Below are positions 24,301 to 35,421 of a DNA stretch of 64,000 nucleotides, piece by piece (the first letter of the stretch is position 1; each line of letters starts with the position of its first letter). The translations under genes and the position numbers were made by a program. The stretch covers positions 124,001 to 188,000 of the forward strand of contig JACGZH010000011.1 in the NCBI GenBank assembly GCA_014706385.1. Reading direction: 5' to 3'. The DNA is from Phaffia rhodozyma (Eukaryota > Basidiomycota > Tremellomycetes > Cystofilobasidiales > Mrakiaceae). Under the pieces are notes generated by a model. It was not told where the DNA came from. It saw nothing but the letters and a program-made list of their open reading frames with translations, and did not search any database.

Positions 24301-26074
24301 CAAGTGAGTTTTTTGGTCGTCAAGAGGACGCGGCCTGTTCTGACTTGCAAACTGTATTCTTTTGTTTCTAGCGTGTTGGTTGGACCAAGTGTTATTGAAG
24401 GACCTTCGGAGTCGGCAATCTAAAGCAGCCCCTCAACGGAATAAACTGTTGATTAGCAAGATGACGTTGCCTCAGCTGATGAAGTTTGTTTCAGATCCAA
24501 AAACCGGCATTCCTTTGAAGGACTTGTTCTGGAACTTTGATGTTTATGTAAGGAAAACTGATCTGTATGAGTTAAGCCATCTCTTGACTATCACTGAAGT
24601 AGCATTTTCTTCAATTTTAATCGACAGCCTGACGCTTTCTCGGGCGAGCAATTAGTAAATTGGCTTTGTGAAAACTTCAGAGATCTTACCACTAGAGAGC
24701 GAGCAACTGTTTGGGGCTCCAAGTTGTTCGATGAAGGATTTGTCGCTCATATCCATAACAAGCACAAATTTATCGACGGTATGTGGAGACTCGATAATTC
24801 ACTCAGTATATCTGACCACTCGCACCAAAAAGACATTCTTGTTAATCTGATAATTATCATTTTTTTCACAACAGGAAACTATATCTACCAACTTCATCCT
24901 CCTGATGGTCCTCCTCCTAAACCGATCCGAAGTTGGTTCCGGTCTAAATCATCCAGCAGCTCTGCCACAGCTCCTTCCACGCCTACGGGATCGCTCAAAG
25001 AGCGAAAGCCTCTCGAGATGCAATCTGATATCGTCATTAACCTTGATCCTCAAGGTCGAAGCGATCGAGCCGAGACGGCTTACTTGCATTATGATGTGGC
25101 TCATAACTATAAGATCGGGTATCACTTTGAAATTTCTTGGGTTGGATCCACCGCGCAATTCATCGAAGAAATGCGGCAGAGCTGGTCCCAAAAGATCGCC
25201 AAGTATGGACTTCGTTTGGTTGAATCACCGATAGAGCAGATCAGCTCGATTTCCGTCAGAAATGCTTTTAGATCTTGTCACAAGATCAAATTGGCTTTGA
25301 AGCCACCAACGGAAGAAGAATTTAACCCCAACCTTCCGTTCGACCGCCGGCCGACGTGCTATTACTTTGAGTGCGCGCTTCTCACCGATTTGGGATTCAT
25401 CTTGGACGTTGGTCTTGTTTTTTTGATTGCATTATATGTATTGAATCTTTTACTAAATTCAGTGCTGAACCTTGATTTTGAACTGGCTGTATTTATCTCA
25501 AAAAGGCTGAGTCTGATAAGCACTTTGTCAAGAACTCCGTCAATCTGCATTATCACCGAAAAGCGGCTTATGATTACTCGCAGTCAGTTGATACTTTTAC
25601 GTGACCGAAGCACATCGTCTCACTCTGTCTCACACCATGGCTCTTCTCTCGAATCTAATTCTCTCTTCTTCTTTTTTTCAGGTTCGTCCATAAATCGGGA
25701 CTCGCATTTGTACAAGTACTGGATGATAGTGAGGGCTTCTTATGGCTTGAAAACAGTACGTTTTTATCTTTAATCGCTACCCAATCCCTCCTTCTGTTTT
25801 TTTTTTAATTCAATGTATGTTCTCTCAATAGTGCTAACGAGAACTTTTTGTTTTCCTAAACCCTATTTGCGGGTTCGGTCACTCTTCTGCCCGGGTAGAA
25901 ATGTTTACTGAGACGACGAAAGAAGCTAAGAGCGCGGGCCGAAGTACCCGGGAACGAGCGGCCGAGCTTCTGGCTCATATCGAGAGGATATGTTCTTCCC
26001 CAGAGGTTTTGCAGGTTCATTATGATACAGCGAGGAAAGCTAGGGAGATTGAGCTTCGATATGTTGGCTGTTGA
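18391..26074 (+). CDS. IML1: GATOR1/SEACIT subunit Iml1 (DEPDC5 homologue)
   Basis: Iml1/DEPDC5 with Npr2 and Npr3 forms the complex that switches off TORC1 at the vacuole when amino acids are scarce by acting on Rag GTPases. The start [12 protein letters not shown] at 18391 is followed by the N-terminal domain ([30 protein letters not shown]). Next are [30 protein letters not shown] with [20 protein letters not shown] (about 19790-20080), and [15 protein letters not shown] sequence ([13 protein letters not shown], 21124). A long Ser/Pro-rich disordered insert spans 21700-22790. The DEP domain is at about 24480-24890 ([40 protein letters not shown]). The C-terminal domain includes [16 protein letters not shown] [16 protein letters not shown], and the end reads [20 protein letters not shown]. 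About 25 introns. The last junction is debatable: acceptor at about 25897 gives the reading used here. Confidence 0.92.
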
Positions 26075-26706
26075 TTCTGAGATTTCATTGAAAAGCGCCG
26101 GAGGGATTTCCAAACGACTGATCTTTTGTCTCAGATCGATTCGTGTTATCAAAGCTTTTGTCTTTATTCTCGGATCAGAATTAGGGGAAAGCAAGAAAAG
26201 AAACAAGAACAAGACCAAGACCAAGACCAAGACGTGGAGAACATAGTAGAAGTGTATATCCCAAATTCCCAATCTCTCCGAAGAAAGCAAAGAAGGAATA
26301 CATAAAAAGAAGAAAATGACAAAGAGAGAAACCAGGGTGAAGAAACTAGGAAAGAAAGAGAAAAGTACATGTCTAGAGAAGAAGAGGGAATCAACAAAAA
26401 AGATGTGGGAGAGGCTTGTCTTTCAGAGGTTGATAAGATGAACAGAGGAGATACAAAAAGCGGCGGAAGTTGATAGATAGCGAAAAAAGAAAGGGGGGGG
26501 AGGTTAAAGAGGAGAAGGAGATATTACAATGGAATGTGAGACTATAATGATAGAAGAGGTCAACCAAACATTGAACGAGAAAGGATCAAGATATAGGAAC
26601 AGGGGAATAAAGATCAAGGTTGGGTAAAGCAGAAGTAAGAGAAAGAAAGAGAAAAAAAGTCCTATTTGGTTTAGACGAGAGGGAAAAGAGAACTAAAATG
26701 GATCAT
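26075..26706. other. Intergenic, convergent IML1/GUT1 3' ends
   Basis: The sequence is strongly purine-rich on the plus strand. It includes a short CAAGAC hexamer repeat (about 26208-26231) just after IML1 and G/A runs near 26490-26510. No gene-like frame was seen. Confidence 0.6.
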
Positions 26707-29700
26707 CTATTTGTAGTCCGAGCTGAGACCTTCTTTGATTTCTTTCTGGGTGATAGCCTCATCTTTCTCTTCCTCTCTGATCATCGCCATTTGAGCACAA
26801 GAAAAAGAGAATGAAAAATTATGAGCGATTAAAGTAAAAAGAGGCAAGGGAAGGAAAAAGTGAGGGAGAAGAAAGAGGGATACGAACTGTCTCCATTTTT
26901 TACTCCTCTCCACCGCTCGTTTCCAACCTTTCCACTTTCGTTCCCTCTGATCCTCTGGCAGCTTTGGTTCAAACTTTCCCATCGCCCTCGCATTCACCTT
27001 CCGGAGCGTCTCTGGTTTCGAAATGTCCCATCCAAATAGACCGATGGCGCTTCCTGCGAGAAGAGCTGATCCTAGAGCGGTCGATCTGAGGCGGGTGGAC
27101 AGTCAAAAGGAAGTCAGATACTATATTAGTGACCGTCGAGAAAGGGCGACGTTATCAAACAAAAAGGGAAAGGAAAGGAAAAAAAACTGACTCTCTCATC
27201 ACTGGACGTTCAATATTGAACCCTCCGATATCGGCCTGGATCTGCATCGCATGATCACTGTTGGTCACTCCTCCGTCGACCCGAAGCTTCTTCAACGGCG
27301 TATCAGAATCGGCCCGCATGGCTTCTAAGATAGCTCGGGTCTGATGGTAACGGATGAGAAAATTAAAGCAGAAAACATGAGAAGATTTCCTCAGAGTCAG
27401 CGTTTGTGAATCAGAATGAATGTCAGTTTTGATGGACGAAAGGGACGAAACCTGATAAGCGATAGCCTCTAAAGTGGCTCGGACGATGTGCGCCTTGGTC
27501 GTATAACTCGAGATCCCGATCAACAACCCTCCGGCCTCAGTATCCCAATAAGGAGCGAGCAGACCAGCGAAAGCGGTGACAAAGTAGACACCTCCGGTAT
27601 CCGAGACTTGAGATACGAGATCATCCACGTCAGAAGATTTATGAATCAGATGCATCTGATCTCGCAGCCTGTACGGAAAGAAAAGGCAGTAGGATAAAAG
27701 AGGCTTCAGAGATGTAGGGTTAATTGAGAACAGACAAGAAAAGAAAAACTAACCATTTGATGGAAGCTCCAGCAACAGCTACACTTCCTTCAAGTGCATA
27801 CACCGGTTTCGAGTTTGGTCCGGCTTGGAATGCGACCTGGGATCCATTTTAAAGACGCAGTAGGTCGAGAATATCATGAAATTTTGTCAGTCACTCTCTT
27901 CCATAATCATTTATGAACAGAAAATTAAGTTAAATGAAGATAAATGGAACTGAATTAAAACTGTCATTGAACGCACAGTACTTATAAGACCATGTTTACT
28001 TCGAATAGGCTCATCTCCCGTCTGTTTGAAGCAATTAAAAAAAAAGAAAGAGAAGAAGGGAAAATCTTCAACAAGTTGCCCCAAGAAGAAGAGAGAGATC
28101 CGACAGGAGGGAAACGTACGTTAAATAGAACGAATGCTCCCGTTCCATAAGTCGCCTTTGCCTCTCCGACCGCCAAACACTTTTGTCCTACGAGCGCGGC
28201 TTGTTGGTCTCCCACAATTCCCGCTATCGGCACACCCTCGAGCGGACCTTCGAAGATTGTTCCGTAGACTTCTGAAGATGATCTGATTTCTGGAAGCATG
28301 CTTTCCTTCAGCCCAAAGAATGCCAAGAGCGAGGGTGACCAGGAGATCGTTTGTAACGTGGTGAGGAGCGTCCGACAGGCGTTCGAGACATCCTGGATGT
28401 GTAAACCGTTCTCGATTCCTCCTGTCAGATTCTGTATGTCGGAATGGTCACAACCATAGAGGATAGAACGAGACATGTCGGAGATGGATCCGAGGGAGCA
28501 GGCAAAAATTTAGTCAAACGAGTCTAGATGTCGGTGGGTGAGAAGAACAAACTCCCAAGACGTACATAGACGAGCCAACTGTCGACTGTTCCAAAGCACA
28601 GTTTGTCTTCCTCATGAGCCTTTTTAATCGATGGATGAGCATCGATCATCCATCGTAGCTTGACGGCAGAAAAGTAGGTTGATAGTGGGAGACCCGTGCT
28701 GGATGATGCCGACACACATGCATACAAACAAGGGTGTCAGACGCGAGTCTTTCTGATGTCTGCCGGAAGTGATTCACTTACAGCTCTTTGATTCCCTGGG
28801 TGCCCTTCAGAAACTTTTTCTTTCTGCCTTCCCCACCGCTACCGCCGCCGCCTTTATCATCGTCGACCTCTATGAGACCTTCGAGCTTCAACTCGAGATC
28901 TGACCCGATGATTTCGATGCCGACATCATCCAACAGCCGTTGGTATCGGTGAATCTCTGAGGCCGTCCTCGAGTCATCCCATACGATGGCGTTGCACATG
29001 GGGGATCCGGTCTCCTTGTTCCACAGCAAGGTGGTTTCTCGTTGGTTTGTGATACCGAGCGCCTTGACGGACTCTCGGTCATAGCCGAGGTCTTCCATCT
29101 CTTCCACCGCGCCTTCTATGCAGTCGTATACGGATTCAAGGAGGTCTATCGGATCGTGTTCGTGCCATCTGAAGGGAACCAAATAAGACACGAGTCGGGG
29201 CGGGTCATAAAAGAGGAGGGTGGGGAAGGTTTGGGAGGAGGAACTATAGGTAAGTCTCGGGTGAAGAAAGAAAAGAAAAAGAATAGTCTGAACTAGATGA
29301 CATACCCTGGCTCTGGGTAGTGTTGAGTGAATTCGACTTGATAGCTAGATACAATATTGGCAAATTGGTCGACTATAGATTGTGCCAAGGGTCAGAGAGA
29401 AGAGGATATAGAGAGAGGGAGAGGGAGAAAGAAAAAGAGGAACAGGGCGTGAGATTAAGTGTTATGTTGTGAATCTATGGATAAACTGATCGGACAGAAC
29501 GGGACCGACATATGATGAATCTTGTGGAGGTTGTTCCAACGTCGAGAGCTCTGCGATGAATGTCGACCATTGGCAGAGCAGAGCAGAACGGAAGAGGAGA
29601 GAAGGGGAGGTAAGAAAACAAGGTGAAAAAGAGTCGGCCGTGACGTCAGGATGAGCCAGAGGAGAACTGATTGGACAAAGGTACAAATCATAGACCGAAG

Positions 29701-30190
29701 GGTCTCCACTGATGTAGAATCAAGGAAGGAGACATACCCGATGAACTCTGCTTTGTCTGTTTGATCGATGAAGTCGGGGAGAGAACGGAAGCGAGGTCGA
29801 ACGGACAAAGGACCAGAGCCGAGATTGAACCGGAGAGATGGTTGGATTCGGTACCAAACCGAGTGGAGTGACGACGAAAGACGAGGGTTTAGCGAGAAAG
29901 AAAGACAAGTAGAAGAACGCGATTTCTGTCAGCACAACCTCAGGTGTGACCATGTATGCCCTGCTCGTCCAGAAAAGAGCAGAGAGCAAAGAGAACGAAG
30001 AGAACGAAAAGAGACCATGGCTCGAGAGTGGACGGACGAGAAAAGGAGAATTTTAAAAATAAAGGAAGAGAAAAAAAGGCCACTAACGACTGGGACTGGC
30101 CGGACGACTAGGCAACCTGCTGGGTGGTAAACTCTGAGCGGGGCTAGCAGGACCGTTCTGACTTGCTGAGACTGAGGACAACGGATTCAT
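26707..30190 (-). CDS. GUT1: Glycerol kinase
   Basis: It phosphorylates glycerol with ATP to sn-glycerol 3-phosphate, the first step of glycerol use. The FGGY-kinase fold is clear: phosphate-1 motif [11 protein letters not shown] (about 29528-29560), [141 protein letters not shown] and [18 protein letters not shown]. The C-terminal helix ends GLSSDYK at 26707. A Gly-rich basic insert ([14 protein letters not shown], about 28815-28860) sits before the [16 protein letters not shown] segment. The chosen start at 30190 gives a Ser/Pro-rich leader; the joint between this first exon and the exon carrying [12 protein letters not shown] (about 29750) is not resolved. It is divergent from ELP5. Confidence 0.93.
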
Positions 30191-30662
30191 AGTATCTGGA
30201 CAGGACTGGGGAATGTGTTTATGGCTGATGGTTGATGAGTTGATGGTCGTTGGAGATGGCAAGGAGACCAAGATTGAGCAGCACCCAGAACGTCGGCGGG
30301 GCGTGAACCCGGTCCGCTTTCGTGCCGGAGCGGGGCCCGTGGTTACGGGCAGGGCCTTAGCCGGGTATGGCTCGGTGGTTACGGGGTGGTTATACAATGG
30401 TTATGATGTGGTTATGATGCGGTCAAGGATAACCATGAATGGTTATGGATGGTTATGAAACGCTCGTCAAGTGGCTACGAGGTTATGACATGCACAGCGT
30501 GTGTGGCTTCGCTGGCGTAGCCTTTCACCGCTCAGACTCACGTGTCAGTCACACTCTCGGCCAATTCTCTGCTTACTAAGCAACCCTCGGTGCTCTCAAC
30601 CTTCCTCTGCTCTCTCTTCTCTACTCGCTCGGTTCATCCCATCCGTTGACCGTCCGAGAAAG
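30191..30662. promoter_or_regulatory. GUT1-ELP5 divergent promoter with GGTTAY cluster
   Basis: This 472 bp gap separates the two start codons. Between 30341 and 30487 the hexamer GGTTAT or GGTTAC occurs about eight times on the plus strand (30341, 30377, 30388, 30399, about 30410, 30441, 30451, 30481) and once inverted (30429-30434), several inside the longer form ATGGTTATG. The spacing is irregular, about 10-50 bp. This looks like a cluster of binding sites rather than a strict tandem repeat. The binding protein is unknown. Confidence 0.5.
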
Positions 30663-32179
30663 ATGATCCTTCCAGATATCCTCGCAAACACTCACCATCA
30701 GCCGACAGTCAACCCACTGACGGTAATCACCTCATCCTCGCACTCTATCTCGCTCCTTCCGCTGATCGCAGAGTATGTCTCTCTGGCTTCGGTCGACCGG
30801 AAGACGATCCTTGTCTCGGCGTTGTACGATCCTAGGAAACTCGGCTTCAACCCTGGGGTCCCAGGGTTGGTAAACATCGATCTGTCGAGTTTCATTCCCG
30901 GTTTCATGGACGAACAGGATGAGGAGCGTGGCAGGGGTGGCTTTCAGGATGTTCTTCAGAAAATCGAGCTCGCTGTAGATAGTCGTACGTGGTTTACTTT
31001 TCGTTGCCTTTTCTTTCTGTTTCTCTTTTTCTTGTAATGTGTTCGATCCTTGCTTTCAAGCTGATCTCTGACGGGGATGAACGTTTTTTGTGTTTGTTTG
31101 TTTGTTTTTCCTCATCTCGTCTGCTCTGTGCTGCTACAGTCGGGCGCTCGCCGGTCACCATCATTATTGATTCGCCAGCCACCTTGGCGAGCAACTTTGG
31201 CTCGACCCCGCTCTTCCTCGTCTTGGTCCAGCGTCTGCTCTCATCATTGACCAAGATTGGTACAGTCCTTTCAGTTTTCTGTTTTGTCTGACTCGCAGTT
31301 GGTTATCAGTAAGACTGAAGGATCATTTCTCTCTTTTTTTATGTTTATTTGTTTGCCTATTCATTCATCCGTCCAACCAACCATTGATCGAACCCCTCGC
31401 ATTCAGAGGCATCCCAGTTGATCTTACCGCTACCTCCTTCGTCGAGCCTGTTGGCTCCTTTATCGAGCACGACGTTGTATCCGACGCTGAATTTGCTCAC
31501 CCTTCATCCTCCCCCGCTCTTCCCGTTCATCTCCCAGACGTACCATCTCCTGCCCCCACCGAGCGACCGGTCTTCTTCGTCGTCGTCGTCGTCATCGATC
31601 CAGCCGGCCTCAAAGTTCTTCAACATTCTTTCCTCTCTCACAGATCGTCACCAGGCGGACGATCCGTCGTGCTTGCCACCGGACGGCTCGTCCGGCTGGT
31701 CCCAGGGATTCGTGGTCGAGCTGCTGATCAGAAGCCGGAAAGGTCGGAACGGGGTCGGACGGTACGTCGAAGGGATCCGTCGGGTGGACGGGCCGTCTGT
31801 GGGCTCTTCTGGACTGTCGAAAGCACGAGCGCGGTCGATGCGCGCTGTCGGATGGAAGACGATCGAGGGACTCGATGTCCTTCTCTCCCGGGGTGAGGCC
31901 GACCTTGGTGGGTCTGATCCGTCGGCGACGGCGGGGGCGGAAACGAAACAAAGCTTGCCGACGTCGTCGTTCAACCTCGGACTGACGGACTCGCAGAAAC
32001 AGTCCAGATCGACGGTCCCGATCCCTTATGCGCACGAAGGCGAACGATCTGATGATGACGACGACGAAGGGGCGGATCCGGCCGAGTCGACTGGGACCGG
32101 AACGGGAGGCATCTTCTACGAGCCGGACGAAGGGGACGACATGGATGAGGACGATCCGGATGAGGACCTAGAGTTCTGA
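30663..32179 (+). CDS. ELP5: Elongator complex subunit Elp5
   Basis: Elp5 with Elp4 and Elp6 forms the RecA-like ring of Elongator, which helps modify wobble uridines of tRNAs. Three exons: 30663 to about 30985, about 31140-31260, and about 31407-32179. The N-terminal part has the degenerate RecA core (TVITSSSHSISLLPLIAEYV, KTILVSALYDPRKLG, SPVTIIIDSPATLAS, FLVLVQRLLSSL). The diagnostic end is the Elp5 family motif PTSSFNLGLTDSQKQSR with VPIPYAH (about 31955-32035), followed by an acidic Asp/Glu tail ending EDDPDEDLEF at the TGA. No Walker lysine is visible, as expected for this ATPase-like but degenerate family. The middle carries a Ser run (about 31580-31610). Confidence 0.85.
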
Positions 32180-32603
32180 GTAGAGCGGAGTGGGAGAGAA
32201 AGGTCGGGGACCGAAAGAACGAGAACGCACAGATAGATCGACCTAAACTAGATGTCGGCAAGAAATTAAAATCGATGGATATATCATGCGTATCTTTATG
32301 TGTGTGTGTGTGTGTGTGTGTATATATTACGTCCGTCCATCTTCAGTCGAAGTCTTCTTTCTGCAACAGATGGATTGAAGAGAATTATGAACGAGAACCG
32401 AATTCTTAGCGCGTAGAAAATCGACGAATAAATAATTAAATATATAAATTTGGATGGAGATATTTGACCCAACCCTAGCAAGAAATAACAATCTCGCTCT
32501 ACAGATAAAGCCCGGGCGGGAGACCATCCTAGATTGAATCCTTCTCTATCTCTATCTAGCAGACTCAGGATAATCTAGCCTTTGGGGGGTTTCATTCCGC
32601 ACG
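32180..32603. other. Intergenic between ELP5 and the LARP7-like gene
   Basis: The stretch holds the ELP5 3' end, a (GT)n run of about 20 bp at 32300-32321 and an AT-rich segment (32420-32460). It then runs into the promoter of the gene starting at 32604. No coding frame is supported. Confidence 0.5.
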
Positions 32604-33887
32604 ATGTTTGTCCCTCGTTCTGTTAAGCGTTCGGTGAGATCCAAGCCTGCAATTGGGTCTGCTTCGTCCTTTCCAGCAGAAGCGGCGGCGGTAACAGCAC
32701 CGGTAACGGCACCAGCACCAGCACCATCAACACGCACGACCGAACGCGTCGAACCCGGACCGAACGGAGAATACGACGAGATAGCAAGCGTGATGGAATG
32801 GGTGTTGAGTGATGGTTGTCTACAGATCGATCCGAACGGGATGGGTTTCGCCAAATGGATCGATCGTCATCGTGGTTGTTTGTCCCTCCTCCTCTTCTTC
32901 TTTTTGTTCCTTTTGTTTTCCTCTACTTTTATTCTATGCTGCTTTCCTTCTATCTGTTTATTCGTCTTGTTTGAGGAGAAACTTTGACAGGAGGGAACAA
33001 GAACCAACAAGCTGATATCCATCTCTTCACACTTGTCAAAAACCACCTCTGCTGGGCGGGGCGGCCAAGAAAAGATCTACCGATCAACCAGATCCTCTCT
33101 GACCCGTCGTTCGGACATCTGTCCGTCCCCCAACCGGTGAACCCACACGCGCTCTCGCTCAGCCTTCGACACCGAGGGATCCTCCACGGCCGGCTGAACC
33201 TGGTCGAGCCAAAAGTGTTTGGGAGCGCGAAGAGCAGGAAGGATACCGAGGGTGGGCTTTGGGTCGGCAGGGTGGATTACGAGCACGATGCGTTCAGGCG
33301 GAAACTCGATTCATGGGATGCACTTTCCAAAGAGATGTCGGATGAACTCGAGCTCTATGTCGTTCGTCCCGATTTCTTTATTTTCCTTCCTCTTTCTCTT
33401 CCTTGATTTGTCTTTCTTCTTTTTTTCTTCTTTCTTTCTCTCTTTTTTAATTTCGTTTCAAAGAGACAAACTGGTGGCTAAATGGTTGCGGGGTTTGTGT
33501 ATTTTTCTTTTCATTCTATACTTTTTTTAAATTTATTAAAAAAAAAAAAAAAAGGAAAACATCCCACCTAGCCAAAAGACATACGTTCAGATCCTCTCGT
33601 TCGTCAACACGCTGTTCGGTCCATCGTGTATTGGTGAAGGGGAACCGTTCCGGGTGGCGTCTCTGTCGTTTCCTTTGAAAGCGAGGGGCTATGCGTTTGT
33701 GTGTCTGCCGTCGGGACAAGACCGGGACCGGGTGTTGGATGCATGGTCTTGGGAGGGGGCGCGCGAGCGGGCGCCTGGGAAAGGGAAGGGCACGGAAAGA
33801 TCGGGCGAGGGACCGATCGAGGGTCTGCAGAAAGAAGCTAGGTTGGCCGGGCTGAGATGTCTGCCTAGGTGAGTGTCTCTGGCTTTG

Positions 33888-33963
<76 letters not shown>

Positions 33964-34933
33964 TTTAACTTGCCAATGTTGACGGCGCGTGTTTGTGTAT
34001 ATTTGGGGGGGTTCTACATCTCTGTGATGGCATAATAGAACCGAGTACAACCGATTGGAGAAGGAATATAGGGCATACCTTGATACCAGAAAGCACGCGG
34101 AGAGCATGGAGAGAAGAGCACGGAAGGACGTTGGCACAGACCAGGCCGTCGAATATGAGTCGGCGTCTGGGGATCCTGATTCCGGTGGTGGTGGTGGTGG
34201 TGGTGTTGGCGAGAAAGCGCCGGAGCGAGGGCTAGAGACTCGGTTGGATTATCCAGAAGGCTGCCTGTTGTTTGTCAGACGATTGGATCCGGATACGTCA
34301 AAGACGACGATCAAGGATCTGTTTGGGGCCATTCTGAGAGAGTCCAGTAAGCAAGGGGAAGAGGAGGGGGATGGGATGGCAAAGGGTAAGGGTAAGGATG
34401 AGGTTGGGTATGTTGATTGGATCAAAGGCGGGGATTCGGTTCGTGGTCGATTTCTTTTGTTTCTTTCTTTGTCGTCGTCGTCGTAACGAGGCCCCCGTTT
34501 CAGAACAAAAGAAATGGAAACAAAAGAAGAAGAAAAAAACAACAACAACTAAACTCACCTTTTGCTATCGCTGTAACAGTGTCATATTCGAGTTGCCCAT
34601 CCATCGGTATCCGAGCGGATAACAAGCTTTCTCTCTAGCCGACCGGTCTTTCATCTGCCGCTTTCCACGAGTTTAAACCTGGCTGATGGTCTAGCTTTAC
34701 CGAGTGCAACGACGGTGCCTCCATTGTCTGGGTCGGGGCCGATCGAGGTCGAGATCGTGGGCGGGGAACGGGAACGAATCTACTGGATGGGGAACGTAAA
34801 GGAGAGCGTCCGTGCTGAGGCCGTCCGGGCGGTGCATGGTTCGGGTCTGTCCGACGGGGGGAGTGAGGGAAGAAAGAGAAAGCAGCCTGAGCGGGTCGAT
34901 GGTGGGAGCGGTCGAGGGAAGAAGCCAAAGTGA
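32604..34933 (+). CDS. La-related protein, LARP7/Pof8-like (La motif, RRM, C-terminal xRRM)
   Basis: LARP7-family proteins bind the 3' end and a hairpin of a partner RNA; in fission yeast (Pof8) and ciliates (p65) that RNA is telomerase RNA. Five or six exons give, in order: an Ala/Thr/Pro-rich leader; a divergent La-motif-like region (IASVMEWVLSDGCLQ, ADIHLFTLVKNHLCWAG, about 32770-33060); an RRM opening with LYVENIPPSQKTYVQILSF and containing RGYAFVCLPS (about 33350-33720); a basic helical linker; a Gly run; and a second RRM with GCLLFVRRLDPDTSKTTIKD, GYVDWIKGGDS and CHIRVAHPS (about 34260-34640). The YVDW/G-rich strand matches the RNP3 of xRRMs, and RIYWMGNVKESVRAEAVRA resembles the post-xRRM helix. 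The tail is a basic signal (GRKRKQPE, GKKPK). Assignment rests on domain order and motifs, not on a search. One intron contains (TG)37. Confidence 0.6.
33889..33962. repeat. (TG)37 dinucleotide repeat in intron
   Basis: An uninterrupted TG run of 74 bp lies within an intron of the LARP7-like gene, between the donor near 33869 and the acceptor near 34040. Confidence 0.95.
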
Positions 34934-35148
34934 GTGAGTGTGAGTGAGTGTGAGTGAGTGTGAGTGTGAGTGAGTGTGAGTGTGAGTGTGAGTATGTATA
35001 TCAAAGAACCATAGATTTGCTATTATAGTGTGTGAGAGTGAGATTGAGAGCGAGAGAGAGAGAGAATGAACGCTAGGGAGAGAGCAGAGTGAGTAGAGAG
35101 AAGATTAGGCACTAGGGAATAGAGAGAGAGAAGAGAGGAGAGGACTGT

Positions 35149-35208
35149 AGACTAGAGAAGAGACTAGAGAAGAGACTAGAGAAGAGACTAGAGAAGAGAC
35201 TAGAGAAG
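35149..35208. repeat. 12-bp minisatellite, five perfect copies
   Basis: Five head-to-tail perfect copies of AGACTAGAGAAG are followed by a degenerate sixth (AGACTACAGACT). Confidence 0.95.
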
Positions 35209-35280
35209 AGACTACAGACTACAGAGACAGTTCATACAGTAGAGAGAAGAGAGAGAGAGAGAGAGAGAGAAGAGAACACA

Positions 35281-35421
35281 CAGGCACCACACACAGGCAC
35301 CACACACAGGCACCACACACAGGCACCACACACAGGCACCACACACAGGCACCACACACAGGCACCACACACAGGCACACACTCACAGGCACCACACACA
35401 GGCACACACTCACACTCACAG
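35281..35421. repeat. 13-bp minisatellite, about ten copies
   Basis: Seven perfect copies of CAGGCACCACACA (35281-35371) are followed by variant units containing CAGGCACACACTCA. Copies are directly adjacent, without spacers. Confidence 0.95.

Noticed and set aside
31384..31896. Overlapping frame in ELP5
   Set aside because: Shadow of ELP5 exon 3; the other frame carries the Elp5 C-terminal motif.
33889..33962. Telomeric repeat interpretation of the TG run
   Set aside because: Pure TG dinucleotide with no G-rich telomere unit and flanked by exons of one gene.
35281..35421. Possible CRISPR array
   Set aside because: Repeats are 13 bp and directly adjacent with no unique spacers, in a eukaryotic genome.
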